This document shows, piece after piece, positions 50,898 through 60,613 of a stretch of 64,000 nt of DNA. Both the position numbers and the translations under genes were made by a program. How positions within the stretch are numbered: the stretch's first letter is position 1; every line of letters starts with the position of its first letter. The notes under the pieces are model-generated. The model was given only the letters and a program-made list of their open reading frames with translations, was not told where the DNA came from and made no database searches. Source of the stretch: an uncultured Psychroserpens sp. (GTDB lineage: Bacteria; Bacteroidota; Bacteroidia; Flavobacteriales; Flavobacteriaceae); NCBI RefSeq assembly GCF_947492715.1, contig NZ_CANLNS010000001.1:558001-622000 (forward strand), given 5' to 3'.

Positions 50898-51917
50898 ATG
50901 ATTTTAGTTACAGGAGGCACAGGACTTGTTGGTTCACATCTATTGTTTAATTTGGCAAGTAATAATGACGCTGTGCGAGCCATTTATCGCAGGGCTCATA
51001 AACTAGAATCTGTAAAAAAAGTATTTAGTTATTATACTGATAATGCCGAAGAACTCTATAATAAAATTGAATGGGTAGAGGCAAATATAAATGACATTCC
51101 CGCTTTAGAAATAGCCTTTAAAGACGTCACCTACGTTTACCATTGTGCGGCTTTCATCAGTTTTGAACCCAACCGTTATAAAGAACTTCGAAACGTCAAT
51201 ATTAAAGGGACAGCCAATATTGTTAATTTATGCATTTCAAACTCGGTTAAAAAATTATGCTACGTAAGTTCTATTGCTGCCATTGGGCATGAGTCAAATT
51301 CAAGCACATTGATTACAGAAACGACAGAATGGAATCCAGAACATGACAATAGCGTATATGCGATTACTAAATATGGAGCCGAAATGGAAGTTTGGAGAGG
51401 CACTCAAGAAGGCATTGACGCTGTTATTGTTAATCCGGGAATTATTTTAGGTCCTGGATTTTGGAATGGCGGAGGTAGCGGGAGTTTGTTTAAACAAATC
51501 TATAAAGGTTTAAATTACTACCCTAAAGGGTCATCGGCTTATGTAGATGTATGGGACGTTGTCTCTATAATGACACAATTAATGACGAGTCATTTAAAAA
51601 ATGAGCGCTATATTGTAATTTCAGAAAATGCATCGTTTAAGAGTTTTCAGGATAAAGTGGCCAGAAATTTAGAGGTAAAAACAGCAACTAAAGAAGCCTC
51701 TCCGTTGTTATTAGGAGTAGCTTGGCGCTTAGATTGGACACATCATAAACTGTTTGGAAAACGTCGAAAATTATCCAAACAAATGGCTAAATCTATTTCT
51801 GAAGACACCTTATATGACAACGCTAAGGTGAAGTTGGCACTTCAGTTTAAGTTTCGTCCTATTGACGAATCAATTTCCAAAGTTTCACACTATTACAAGC
51901 GCGACATCAGATCATAA
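50898..51917 (+). CDS. NAD-dependent epimerase/dehydratase family protein
   Basis: The 339-residue short-chain dehydrogenase (extended type) has the Rossmann motif MILVTGGTGLVGSHLLFNL, VYHCAAFISFEPNRY, the catalytic Ser region (CYVSSIAAIG) and YAITKYGAEMEVWRG with the Tyr-x-x-x-Lys pair. It is like 3-beta-hydroxysteroid dehydrogenase/dihydroflavonol reductase relatives. The substrate is unknown. It sits between tyrS and the dihydroorotase operon, whose end is 2 bp away on the other strand. Confidence 0.85.
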   Translation: MILVTGGTGLVGSHLLFNLASNNDAVRAIYRRAHKLESVKKVFSYYTDNAEELYNKIEWVEANINDIPALEIAFKDVTYVYHCAAFISFEPNRYKELRNVNIKGTANIVNLCISNSVKKLCYVSSIAAIGHESNSSTLITETTEWNPEHDNSVYAITKYGAEMEVWRGTQEGIDAVIVNPGIILGPGFWNGGGSGSLFKQIYKGLNYYPKGSSAYVDVWDVVSIMTQLMTSHLKNERYIVISENASFKSFQDKVARNLEVKTATKEASPLLLGVAWRLDWTHHKLFGKRRKLSKQMAKSISEDTLYDNAKVKLALQFKFRPIDESISKVSHYYKRDIRS

Positions 51918-51919
51918 TC

Positions 51920-53266
51920 TTATCTATTAAAGGTGAGTCGTTTTGCCGCTTTCACATCTAATACTTTAAAATTATTATAGACAAGGCTTCCGTTTAAGAA
52001 GGTATGAGTTATTCTAGATTTAAAGGTAGCTCCTTCAAATGGTGACCATCCACATTTATATAAAATGTTATCTTTTTTAACAGACCAAGGGTTATTGATA
52101 TCGACAATCACTAAATCGGCATAATACCCTTCTTTAATATAGCCTCGTTTTTCAACCTGAAACAATATAGCAGGATTATGTGCCATTTTTTGAGCAATCT
52201 TTGGTAATGAAATTTTATTTTTATGGTACATTTCAATCATAGCAACCAAGGCATGCTGTACTAGGGGTCCGCCTGAAGGTGCTTTTGTATATACATTATC
52301 TTTTTCTTCGAGCGTATGTGGCGCATGATCTGTGGCTATGACATCAATTCTATCATCTAATAAAGCCTTCCATAGTTCGTCACGATCCTTTGCGGTTTTC
52401 ACTGCTGGATTCCATTTAATATGTGTGCCTTTTTGCTTATAATCCTCATCGCTAAACCAGAGGTGATGAATACAAACCTCGGCTGTTATTTTCTTATCTT
52501 TTAATGGAATTTTATTACTGAAAAGTTTGGTTTCTTTTCCTGTTGATAAATGAAACACATGCAATCGAGCTCCAGTTTTCTTAGCCAATTCAATGGCCTT
52601 TGAAGATGACAAGTAGCAAGCCTCTTCACTTCTGATAATAGGATGCTTTTCAATTGGGATATCTTCGCCATAGGTATCGATATGCGTTTGCATATTTTTT
52701 CTAATTGTAGCTTCGTCCTCGCAGTGCACAGAAATAACCATATCAGTGCTACTAAATATCTTCTCAATAACTTTAGGATTATCAACGAGCATATTTCCTG
52801 TTGAAGACCCTAGAAATAACTTTAAACCAGCAACCGTTTTAGGGTTCACTTTAAGAATTTCATCTAAATTATCATTTGTACCTCCAAACATGAAAGAATA
52901 ATTAGCATATGCGCTTTGAGAAGCCACGTCAAACTTAGCTTCTAATTTTTCTACTGTTGTGGTTTGAGGGTTTGTATTAGGCATTTCTATAAACGATGTA
53001 ATACCACCTGCAAGTGCTGCTTTAGACTCAGACTCAATATTTCCTTTATGCGTTAGTCCTGGTTCTCTAAAATGAACTTGATCATCTATAACACCAGGAA
53101 AAACATAATTACCTTCGGCATCAACTACAATCACATCGGCCGATTTAGCACTAATTGAATCTGAAACTTCTTTGATAAGTTCTCCTTCAATTAAAATATC
53201 ACCTTCTGTGATGGCACCTTCATTTACTATTTTAGCATTCTTGATAAGTATCGTTTTGTTCTGCAT
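51920..53266 (-). CDS. pyrC: dihydroorotase, Bacteroidota type
   Basis: The 448-residue amidohydrolase shows IDDQVHFREPGLTHKGN, IEMPNTNP, GLKLFLGSSTGNMLV, ARLHVFHLSTGKE, TAEVCIHHLW, DVIATDHAPHT and the substrate loop ASGGPLVQH. The first His of the usual His-x-His metal motif is Gln here; I recall the same change in other Bacteroidota dihydroorotases, so it is a family trait and not a defect. The enzyme closes carbamoyl-aspartate to dihydroorotate in pyrimidine synthesis. ATG 53266 gives a 1-bp gap to the upstream gene; the start at 53278 would overlap it. Confidence 0.92.
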   Translation of the reverse strand: MQNKTILIKNAKIVNEGAITEGDILIEGELIKEVSDSISAKSADVIVVDAEGNYVFPGVIDDQVHFREPGLTHKGNIESESKAALAGGITSFIEMPNTNPQTTTVEKLEAKFDVASQSAYANYSFMFGGTNDNLDEILKVNPKTVAGLKLFLGSSTGNMLVDNPKVIEKIFSSTDMVISVHCEDEATIRKNMQTHIDTYGEDIPIEKHPIIRSEEACYLSSSKAIELAKKTGARLHVFHLSTGKETKLFSNKIPLKDKKITAEVCIHHLWFSDEDYKQKGTHIKWNPAVKTAKDRDELWKALLDDRIDVIATDHAPHTLEEKDNVYTKAPSGGPLVQHALVAMIEMYHKNKISLPKIAQKMAHNPAILFQVEKRGYIKEGYYADLVIVDINNPWSVKKDNILYKCGWSPFEGATFKSRITHTFLNGSLVYNNFKVLDVKAAKRLTFNR

Positions 53267-53267
53267 C

Positions 53268-53993
53268 TTATTTACCAAATAAACTTTTAAACTTCATATT
53301 AATCACTCCAAAAATCGCTTCTGAAATAATACTTCCACTCATTTTAGACTTTCCTTTTGCTCGATCTGTGAATATAATAGGGACTTCTACTATATTAAAT
53401 GCTTTGAGGTGGGCTTTAAATTTCATTTCAATTTGAAACGCATAACCTACAAATTTAATCTTGTCTAAGTTGATTGTTTCCAAAACTTTTCGACTATAAC
53501 AAATAAAACCAGCTGTAGTATCGTCAATTCTCATTCTCGTGATAAATTTCACATATTTAGAAGCAAAATACGACATCAATAACCGCTTCATATCCCAATC
53601 AACAACATTAACTCTATTGCCAATATAACGAGAGCCGATAGCCATGTCTGCACCTTTTATCGCACATGCATTATAGAGTTTAATAAGATCCTCTGGGTTA
53701 TGAGAGAAATCGGCATCCATTTCAAAAATATAATTATAATGTCGTTGCAAACACCATTTAAACCCCTCAATATAAGCGGTTCCTAGTCCCGTTTTATTAG
53801 CCCTAGACAACAGGTATAGTTTCTCAGGAAATTCACTTTGTAAGCTCTTAACTTTAGTTCCTGTACCATCTGGAGAATTATCGTCAACTATCAAAATAGA
53901 AAAGACCTTATCTTGAGCAAATACAGCTCTAATAATGGCTTCTATATTTTCTATTTCGTTATAGGTTGGTATGATGACAATGGCATCTTGCAT
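53268..53993 (-). CDS. polyprenol-phosphate mannosyltransferase-like GT2
   Basis: The 241-residue family 2 glycosyltransferase has the opening AIVIIPTYNEIENIEAIIRAV, the nucleotide-sugar ILIVDDNSPDGTG, the metal-binding FEMDADFSHNP and the acceptor region AIGSRYIGN, all typical for dolichol/polyprenol-phosphate mannose synthases (DPM1 group). It has no C-terminal membrane helices. It would load mannose or a similar sugar on a polyprenyl phosphate for envelope glycosylation. It is followed after 1 bp by dihydroorotase in the same operon. Confidence 0.88.
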   Translation of the reverse strand: MQDAIVIIPTYNEIENIEAIIRAVFAQDKVFSILIVDDNSPDGTGTKVKSLQSEFPEKLYLLSRANKTGLGTAYIEGFKWCLQRHYNYIFEMDADFSHNPEDLIKLYNACAIKGADMAIGSRYIGNRVNVVDWDMKRLLMSYFASKYVKFITRMRIDDTTAGFICYSRKVLETINLDKIKFVGYAFQIEMKFKAHLKAFNIVEVPIIFTDRAKGKSKMSGSIISEAIFGVINMKFKSLFGK

Positions 53994-54155
53994 CGAGAAT
54001 TAAATAGTTTTTGATGTTAGTTATAGACAAAAGTAAGTGTTTTATCACTTATAAATAAGGCTTAAAATCATAAACATTGTTAATCTTATATAATTGATTT
54101 AATGTTGCAAATTATAAGGTATGCATTCGTCAAATATTCTTCATAGTTTTGTAGT

Positions 54156-54809
54156 ATGCTAAGAGAGGTTATTTCTAATGATTGGTTTACAGTTTTCCTA
54201 GTTTTAGGGCTGGTTTTTATTACGCTATCAAAATACATTTTTGCCCACAGGTTTAAAGATTTTTTGGTGGTTATTGGCAACTCTAAGTATTTAAAAATTT
54301 ATGCAAGGGACCAAAAATTTATAGATGGATTTGATGCCTTACTATTTTTCAATGGGATTATATCTGTTTCAATTTTTGCCTTTATTAGTTATTCTACATT
54401 GGTAAACCCTTCAGAATTTGACCTTAATCTATTTTTTAAACTATTGTTTGGTATTGGGGTTTTATTTCTAATTAAGATTCTATTAGAACGTTTAATAGGA
54501 AGTTTGTTTGACATAGATGAACTCATCGATTCGTATTTATTTCAAAAAACGACGTTTAAAAATTATGCTGGCTTAGTGTTATTCCCAATCAATGCCATTA
54601 TAATTTATACGCTAAATCCCTCAAAACCTATCATTTATTCAATTATTGGACTTATTGTATTAATCAATCTTATTGGATTTATTTCTTCATTTAAGAATCA
54701 TCAAAAATTACTTTTAAATAACATATTCTATTTTATTTTGTATCTTTGCGCACTTGAAATTGGACCCTATCTAATTTTATATAAGTTAATTAAAGATTTC
54801 AACGCTTAA
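54156..54809 (+). CDS. DUF4271 membrane protein
   Basis: The 217-residue protein has about six membrane helices and the DUF4271 pattern (NDWFTVFLVLGLVFITLSKYIF, ALLFFNGIISVSIFAFISY, YAGLVLFPINAIIIYTLN, YFILYLCALEIGPYLILYKL). The family is restricted to Bacteroidota and is typically encoded directly before uroporphyrinogen-III synthase, as it is here with a 16-bp gap. Function is unknown; a link with haem metabolism is suggested only by this conserved order. Confidence 0.85.
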   Translation: MLREVISNDWFTVFLVLGLVFITLSKYIFAHRFKDFLVVIGNSKYLKIYARDQKFIDGFDALLFFNGIISVSIFAFISYSTLVNPSEFDLNLFFKLLFGIGVLFLIKILLERLIGSLFDIDELIDSYLFQKTTFKNYAGLVLFPINAIIIYTLNPSKPIIYSIIGLIVLINLIGFISSFKNHQKLLLNNIFYFILYLCALEIGPYLILYKLIKDFNA

Positions 54810-54825
54810 AAACACTTTAAGGAAT

Positions 54826-55578
54826 ATGACGAAAGTGAAAACGATTTTAGTATCTCAACCAGAACCTAAAATAGAAAATTCGCCTTACTTTGATCTTCAA
54901 GAAAAGCAAAAAGTAAAGATAGATTTCAGACCATTCATTCATGTTGAAGGAGTAGAAGCTAAAGAGATAAGACAACAAAAAGTTGATCTTTCTAATTATA
55001 CAGCTATTATCCTTACAAGTAGAAATTCTGTGGATCATTTTTTTAGAGTTGCAGATGAAATGCGCTTTAAAGTTCCAGATACGATGAAATATTTTTGTCA
55101 ATCTGAAGCTGTTGCTTATTATCTTCAGAAGTATGTTGTTTACAGAAAACGTAAAATTTATGTTGGTAAACGCACCTTTAAGGATTTATCGCCATTAATT
55201 AAAAAGTATAAAGAAGAGAGCTTCTTATTACCTACTACGGACAAATTAAAACCGGAAGTTCCAGAAATACTAAATGGTTTAAATGTAAAATGGAAAGAAT
55301 CGGTATTTTACAAAACAGTAATAAGCGATTTATCTGATTTAGCAAATGTATACTATGATATTTTAGTATTCTTTAGTCCTTCTGGTATAGAATCTTTATT
55401 TCACAATTTCCCTGAGTTTAAGCAGAACGACACTCGAATTGCTGTTTTTGGAAACACGACAATTAAAGCAGTTGAATCTCATGGGTTAAGAGTTGATATT
55501 GCAGCTCCAACACCAGAGACACCATCAATGACAATGGCTTTAGAAAAATATATTGATAAAGTAAACAAAGGAAAATAA
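54826..55578 (+). CDS. hemD: uroporphyrinogen-III synthase
   Basis: The 250-residue protein fits the two-lobed HemD fold: VKTILVSQPEPKIENSPYFDL, NYTAIILTSRNSVDHFF, KYFCQSEAVAYYLQKY, VYYDILVFFSPSGIESLFHNFP and IAVFGNTTIKAVESHGLRVDIAAPTPETPSM. HemD sequences are poorly conserved, yet the order of motifs is clear. It cyclises hydroxymethylbilane to uroporphyrinogen III. Operon with DUF4271, terminator at 55604. Confidence 0.92.
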   Translation: MTKVKTILVSQPEPKIENSPYFDLQEKQKVKIDFRPFIHVEGVEAKEIRQQKVDLSNYTAIILTSRNSVDHFFRVADEMRFKVPDTMKYFCQSEAVAYYLQKYVVYRKRKIYVGKRTFKDLSPLIKKYKEESFLLPTTDKLKPEVPEILNGLNVKWKESVFYKTVISDLSDLANVYYDILVFFSPSGIESLFHNFPEFKQNDTRIAVFGNTTIKAVESHGLRVDIAAPTPETPSMTMALEKYIDKVNKGK

Positions 55579-55603
55579 ATCCCTTTTTATAATACTATAA
55601 ATA

Positions 55604-55636
55604 AAAAACGTCCTAATATATATTAGGACGTTTTTT
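55604..55636. terminator. bidirectional-type terminator
   Basis: AAAACGTCCTAATA pairs with TATTAGGACGTTTT, flanked by A and T tracts. It serves hemD and pckA, which converge. Confidence 0.87.
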
Positions 55637-55658
55637 TATGATTTATAATACAATCTAG

Positions 55659-57266
55659 TTATTTCAAAGGTGCACCAGCCATAATCTCATCACTAGCAAA
55701 TTCTTCAAATTGCTTAAAGTTGTCTCTAAAAGATTGAGATAATTTAAATGCCGTTTTGTAATACCCTTCATCATCATTCCATGTTGATCTCGGACTTAAA
55801 ACTTCGGTAGGTACATTAGGGCATGTTCTAGGTTGTTTTACACCAAAAACAGAATGTACATGATAGTTATCTTTATTAGCAGCTTCTAAACTTCCGTCCA
55901 TTGCAGCGCTAATCATTGCGCGTGTAAACTTTAATTTCATGCGCGATCCAACACCATAAGGACCTCCAGTCCAACCCGTATTCACTAGCCATACATTAAC
56001 ACCAGCCTCTTGCATTTTTTTGCTCAACATTTCAGCATACTTCGTTGGGTGTAACGGCATAAATGGAGCGCCAAAACATGCCGAGAAACTTGGTACAGGT
56101 TCTGTAATACCAGCTTCAGTTCCTGCAACTTTAGCTGTATATCCAGAAATAAAATGATAAGCCGCCTGTCCTGGTGTAAGCTTAGAAATTGGAGGTAATA
56201 CGCCAAATGCATCAGCAGTTAAGAAAAATATATTTTTAGGGTTTTTACCAATAGAAGGTACTCTAATATTGTCAATATGGTGAATTGGATAACTCACACG
56301 TGTATTTTGAGTTATTGATGTATTGGCAAAATCAACTTTACCATTATCATCCATAACAATATTTTCAAGAATAGCTCCTTTTTTAATAGCGTCATAAATT
56401 TCCGGCTCTTGATCTCTAGACAAATTAATCACTTTAGCATAGCAACCACCTTCAAAATTGAATACTGTATTTTCACTGGTCCAACCATGTTCGTCATCAC
56501 CAATTAAACTACGATTGGGATCTGTAGACAACGTTGTTTTACCTGTACCTGACAAGCCAAAAAAGATTGCTGTATCTCCATCTTTACCAACATTTGCACT
56601 ACAGTGCATAGGTAATGTGTTTTTAAACACAGGAAGAACAAAATTGAGTGCAGAAAAAATACCTTTTTTGATTTCTCCAGTATATCCAGTACCACCTATT
56701 AAAGCAATTTTGCGTGTAAAATCTAAAATCGCGAAATTATGTTGACGTGTCCCATCAATTTCTGGATCGGCCATAAATCCTGGTGCATTAACAATAGTCC
56801 ATTCAGCTGAAAAGTCTTTTAATTCTTCCTCTGTAGGGCGTAAAAACATGTTATATGCAAACATGTTACTCCATGGATACTCATTTATAACACGAATATT
56901 TAGTCTATAATTGTCATCTGCACAAGCATAGCTATCTCTTACAAAAACTTCCTTTTCAGAAAGATAATTAGTGACTTTATCATATAGTCTCTGAAATTTA
57001 TCAGCATCAAAAGGGATGTTAATATTTCCCCACCAAATTCGATCTTTTGTAATATCATCTTTTACAATAAATCTATCCATAGGTGAACGACCTGTAAACT
57101 CGCCTGTCTTAACAGCCAAAGCACCTGAAGAGGCTTCCTGCCCTTGACCTTTAGAAATAGTAAGTTCTTGAAGTTCGTTTGGAGATAGTTGATATCTTAC
57201 TTTAGCATTTTTTATACCGTAAGCATCTAACGAAATCGATTTCGTTGCATGTGTATGGTTTACCAT
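55659..57266 (-). CDS. pckA: phosphoenolpyruvate carboxykinase (ATP)
   Basis: The 535-residue enzyme has the PckA signatures: GEFTGRSPMDRFIV, the kinase loop FFGLSGTGKTTLSTDPNR, the metal site LIGDDEHGW, and GWTGGPYGVGSRMKLKFTRAMI. It converts oxaloacetate and ATP to PEP and CO2 in gluconeogenesis. The ATG at 57266 was chosen because the start at 57293 lies in the -7 box. Single-gene unit. Confidence 0.96.
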   Translation of the reverse strand: MVNHTHATKSISLDAYGIKNAKVRYQLSPNELQELTISKGQGQEASSGALAVKTGEFTGRSPMDRFIVKDDITKDRIWWGNINIPFDADKFQRLYDKVTNYLSEKEVFVRDSYACADDNYRLNIRVINEYPWSNMFAYNMFLRPTEEELKDFSAEWTIVNAPGFMADPEIDGTRQHNFAILDFTRKIALIGGTGYTGEIKKGIFSALNFVLPVFKNTLPMHCSANVGKDGDTAIFFGLSGTGKTTLSTDPNRSLIGDDEHGWTSENTVFNFEGGCYAKVINLSRDQEPEIYDAIKKGAILENIVMDDNGKVDFANTSITQNTRVSYPIHHIDNIRVPSIGKNPKNIFFLTADAFGVLPPISKLTPGQAAYHFISGYTAKVAGTEAGITEPVPSFSACFGAPFMPLHPTKYAEMLSKKMQEAGVNVWLVNTGWTGGPYGVGSRMKLKFTRAMISAAMDGSLEAANKDNYHVHSVFGVKQPRTCPNVPTEVLSPRSTWNDDEGYYKTAFKLSQSFRDNFKQFEEFASDEIMAGAPLK

Positions 57267-57290
57267 AATTTGTTTGTGTTGTTTAAAGTG

Positions 57291-57298
57291 CAAAATTA
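57291..57298 (-). promoter_or_regulatory. -7 box for pckA
   Basis: On the minus strand TAATTTTG, an exact TAnnTTTG match, 24 bp before the ATG at 57266. No clear TTG at the proper distance. Confidence 0.55.
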
Positions 57299-57320
57299 AA
57301 CATTATTTTAAAGTAGCCTG

Positions 57321-57722
57321 CTAATTTTGAGATTTATCGGCATTGGTTTTCAAAAAGTTTATCAACAATGTGATCCAAGCTATAATTAACAGTAAACCAC
57401 CAATAGGTGTAATGAATCCTATTTGCTTAAAATCGAAACTTGAAAGTTCATTTGTTGCCAGTCCATAAATTGAACCAGAAAAGCAAAATACTCCAAATAC
57501 AACTAAATAAAAGATGATACTTTTTGCCTTTTTACTAAGTCCGTTATAGCTTCCAATAAACAAAAGAAACAATGCATGGTACATTTGATAACGCACACCT
57601 GTTTCGAAGGTTAATTGTGACTCACTAGAGATTAGCGCTTTAAGGCCATGAGCCCCAAAGGCACCAATAATAATACCTAGAGCTCCTAAAACACTCCCTG
57701 CTATTAGAATTTTTTTGTTCAT
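57321..57722 (-). CDS. DUF423 membrane protein
   Basis: The 133-residue protein has four membrane helices and the DUF423 opening ILIAGSVLGALGIIIGAFGAHGLKAL with TFETGVRYQMYHALFLL. The function of this small conserved membrane family is unknown. It lies upstream of pckA on the same strand but with a separate promoter between, so co-regulation is not implied. Confidence 0.9.
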   Translation of the reverse strand: MNKKILIAGSVLGALGIIIGAFGAHGLKALISSESQLTFETGVRYQMYHALFLLFIGSYNGLSKKAKSIIFYLVVFGVFCFSGSIYGLATNELSSFDFKQIGFITPIGGLLLIIAWITLLINFLKTNADKSQN

Positions 57723-57844
57723 ATATAAATTGAATTTTGGTTTTTATAACCCTTTCTATTTAGTAAATTCGTGCTTAAAATTCTTTGTTGTTTTTCTGAT
57801 TTACAAAAAAACTTCATAAACAAAATTACTCAACTCAACCCATT

Positions 57845-59209
57845 ATGCGAAAGATTTTAGTCATAGGTTCTGGAAAATCTACATCTTACCTTATAAAATA
57901 TTTATTAGATAAATCTATTGAAGAAGAACTACATATTATTGTAGGGGACATTAATATACTTAATGCCAAAAAATTAATTGGTGGTCATGAAAACGCTAAT
58001 GCTATTATGCTAGATGTTTTTGACAAATCATCTAGACAAACTGCTATTGAAAATGCCGACATTGTGGTTTCTATGCTGCCTGCCAGATATCATATTGAAG
58101 TAGCCAAAGATTGTATAACTTATAGAAAAAACATGGTCACGGCATCCTATGTAAGTGAGGACATGCAAAAACTTAACAAAGCCGTAACTGAAAAAGGATT
58201 GGTATTTATGAACGAGATTGGTGTAGACCCAGGAATCGATCATATGAGTGCCATGCAAGTCATAGATGATATACGCGAAAAAGGTGGTAAAATGGTATTA
58301 TTTGAATCATTTACAGGTGGTTTAGTTGCTCCTGAAAGTGATAATAACCTTTGGAATTATAAATTCACTTGGAATCCTAGAAATGTTGTTGTTGCCGGAC
58401 AAGGAAGTGCAGCAAAGTTTTTACAGGAAAACTCATATAAGTATATTCCTTATAATAGATTATTTAGACGAACTGAATTTTTAGAAATAGATGGTTTCGG
58501 GCGTTTTGAGGCGTATGCTAACCGAGATTCTCTTAAGTATCAATCGGTTTATGGATTAGATACTATTAAAACTTTATATCGCGGAACCATGCGTCGTGTT
58601 GGTTTTAGTCGTGCTTGGAATATGTTTGTGCAATTAGGCTTAACAGACGATAGTTATACTATTGACGATAGTGAAAACATGAGCTATCGTGATTTTGTTA
58701 ATGCCTTTCTCCCTTACAGCCCTACCGATTCTGTTGAATTAAAATTTAGACACGCCCTTAAAATAGATCAAGATGATATTGTTTGGGATAAACTAGAGGA
58801 ATTAGATTTTTTCAGTAAAACCAAAATGGTAGAACTCAAAAAAGCAACGCCAGCACAAATTCTTCAAAAAATATTAATGGATAGCTGGACGCTTGAAGAA
58901 GATGATAAAGACATGATAGTGATGTACCACAAGTTTGGATATGAACTTGACGGAAACATGCATCAAATAGATTCTACAATGGTTACTATTGGAGAGGATC
59001 AAACCTATACTGCAATGGCCAAGACAGTAGGCTTACCAGTGGCTATAGCAACATTAGCTATTTTAAACGAAAAAATCACAACACCTGGTGTTCAAATTCC
59101 AATCACCAAAGAGGTTTATGAGCCTATTTTAAGGGAATTGGAAGACTTCGGAATTCAATTTTCTGAAAAAGAAGTTCCATATTTAGGATACAACCCATTA
59201 AACATTTAA
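57845..59209 (+). CDS. saccharopine dehydrogenase-like oxidoreductase
   Basis: The 454-residue protein has an N-terminal Rossmann domain (ILVIGSGKSTSYLIKYLLD, ADIVVSMLPARYHIEVAKDC, NMVTASYVSEDMQKL) and the EIGVDPGIDHMSAMQVID motif and C-terminal domain of saccharopine reductase (LYS9-like). It probably links or splits saccharopine, made from lysine or aminoadipate semialdehyde and glutamate. The glycine-rich loop is GSGKST in place of the more usual GxGxxG. An Lrp-type regulator follows 12 bp later, which suggests amino-acid-responsive control; together with the gcdH-like gene at 18424 it points to lysine breakdown. Confidence 0.87.
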   Translation: MRKILVIGSGKSTSYLIKYLLDKSIEEELHIIVGDINILNAKKLIGGHENANAIMLDVFDKSSRQTAIENADIVVSMLPARYHIEVAKDCITYRKNMVTASYVSEDMQKLNKAVTEKGLVFMNEIGVDPGIDHMSAMQVIDDIREKGGKMVLFESFTGGLVAPESDNNLWNYKFTWNPRNVVVAGQGSAAKFLQENSYKYIPYNRLFRRTEFLEIDGFGRFEAYANRDSLKYQSVYGLDTIKTLYRGTMRRVGFSRAWNMFVQLGLTDDSYTIDDSENMSYRDFVNAFLPYSPTDSVELKFRHALKIDQDDIVWDKLEELDFFSKTKMVELKKATPAQILQKILMDSWTLEEDDKDMIVMYHKFGYELDGNMHQIDSTMVTIGEDQTYTAMAKTVGLPVAIATLAILNEKITTPGVQIPITKEVYEPILRELEDFGIQFSEKEVPYLGYNPLNI

Positions 59210-59221
59210 GACGTATTGCTT

Positions 59222-59692
59222 ATGAAAATGGTCAATCAGAATATACAAATTGATGGTATCGATAAAAAGATTCTACGTGCATTAATGGCAGATGCCAGAA
59301 CTCCTATTTTGGAAATTGCACGATTGGTTGGTATTTCGGGTGCTGCCATACATCAACGTTTAAGAAAACTCGAGAAATCTGGTTTAATTTCTGGTTCTAA
59401 GTTTGTTATAAATCCGAAAGTTTTAGGGTATACAACCATGGCATTTATTGGTATTTATTTAGATAAAGCTATAAGTAACCCCGAGGCAGTTAAACAATTG
59501 AAAAAGATTCCTGAAGTGTTAGAATGCCATTATACCACTGGAAATTGGAGCATTTTTATTAAGGTGCTTTGCAAGGATAATGAGCATTTAATGCATGTTC
59601 TTAATCATGATATTCAATCTATTACAGGTGTTTCAAGAACTGAAACTTTTATTTCTTTAAACCAGCAAATTGAACGTCAAATTAAAATATAA
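59222..59692 (+). CDS. Lrp/AsnC-family regulator
   Basis: The 156-residue protein has an N-terminal helix-turn-helix (DKKILRALMADARTPILEIARLVGISGAAIHQRLRKLEKSGLI) and a RAM ligand-binding domain (FIGIYLDKAISNPEAVKQLKKIPEVLECHYTTGNWSIFIKVL). The ATG at 59222 is preferred to a TTG at 59216. It is 12 bp downstream of the saccharopine dehydrogenase-like gene and likely regulates that gene or lysine-related genes. Confidence 0.92.
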   Translation: MKMVNQNIQIDGIDKKILRALMADARTPILEIARLVGISGAAIHQRLRKLEKSGLISGSKFVINPKVLGYTTMAFIGIYLDKAISNPEAVKQLKKIPEVLECHYTTGNWSIFIKVLCKDNEHLMHVLNHDIQSITGVSRTETFISLNQQIERQIKI

Positions 59693-59713
59693 GTTGTCTT
59701 ATCCCGACACTAT

Positions 59714-59747
59714 AAAAAAAGCAACCTCATGAGGTTGCTTTTTTTTT
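59714..59747. terminator. palindromic terminator
   Basis: AAAAAAAGCAACCTC pairs directly with GAGGTTGCTTTTTTT. It ends the Lrp gene and the T9SS gene on the opposite strand. Confidence 0.88.
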
Positions 59748-59764
59748 ATAGAGTTGGTTGGTTA

Positions 59765-60538
59765 TTACTTAATAGATAACTTCTTAGTTATTGCCTTACT
59801 TTCAGAAGAAATTGTAACTAAATACAATCCCGTAGAAAGTAGCGAACTCATATCTAAATTTTTATCACTAGTTGCACCTTCTAAATTATAGGTTACAATG
59901 GTACGACCGTTTAAATCTGATACAACAACCTTGTCTAATGCCACACCAGCATTTTTTATTGTAATATTTCCATCGGAAGGGTTAGGTAAAATGTCTATAC
60001 TTTGTTCTAATGAAGACACTTCATCTGTGCTCAATGTGTCAAGAATATCTACATTAATATTGTGAAATCCGAAATCATTCAAATCGTCGGTATCAGTAGG
60101 TATAATATTAATCTGCGTGATACTCAAGGCATTTGCAGCATTAGTTATTGTTAAAGTACCTGCTCCCAAAGGGTAAGCCGTAGGACTAGAAATAACGGCA
60201 TTATCTTGGTTTGTTACAGAAATGGTTCCTGCTCCAAGCGTGTCGTAATCAATACTATTCAAGTTAAAGTTTGTAGGCATTCCATTTTTTGTAATGGTTA
60301 ACCTATGAGGTGTTAGCGGATCTATGGCGCTTAGAAAAAACACAAGATCTCCTCCTCCTAAATTGTCTAATTCCTCATTCCCCGAATGATTGACCGTTAA
60401 CACGTAGGTGTCTGGCCCACTTACAATTGTTTCAGTAATTACGGTACCATTATCTACTGCAGTATCGATGGTGAAATTTAAAGTTTGGGCCGTAAGAACC
60501 GAAGACATTAAAAAAAGTAAAATGTAAATTTGTTTCAT
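59765..60538 (-). CDS. T9SS cargo protein, tandem paralogue A
   Basis: The 257-residue protein has a signal peptide (LMSSVLTAQ), a beta-rich domain of about 150 residues (LNFTIDTAVDNGT, HSGNEELDNLGGGDLVFFLS, TDTDDLNDFGFHNINVDILD) and a type A sorting tail (ILPNPSDGNITI, VVSDLNGRTIV, LSTGLYLVTIS). The domain is unknown to me. About two-thirds of residues match the gene just upstream at 60614, so they come from a tandem duplication. Confidence 0.82.
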   Translation of the reverse strand: MKQIYILLFLMSSVLTAQTLNFTIDTAVDNGTVITETIVSGPDTYVLTVNHSGNEELDNLGGGDLVFFLSAIDPLTPHRLTITKNGMPTNFNLNSIDYDTLGAGTISVTNQDNAVISSPTAYPLGAGTLTITNAANALSITQINIIPTDTDDLNDFGFHNINVDILDTLSTDEVSSLEQSIDILPNPSDGNITIKNAGVALDKVVVSDLNGRTIVTYNLEGATSDKNLDMSSLLSTGLYLVTISSESKAITKKLSIK

Positions 60539-60613
60539 AATATAAGTATTTAATAAATAGATTTGGAATCACAAGATAAGACATTTAAACTTCTGATTAC
60601 CAATAAATAAAAA

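Noticed and set aside
51920-53266. Dihydroorotase inactive because the first metal His is Gln
   Set aside because: The same QVH arrangement is, to my knowledge, normal for Bacteroidota dihydroorotases, and all other active-site motifs are present.
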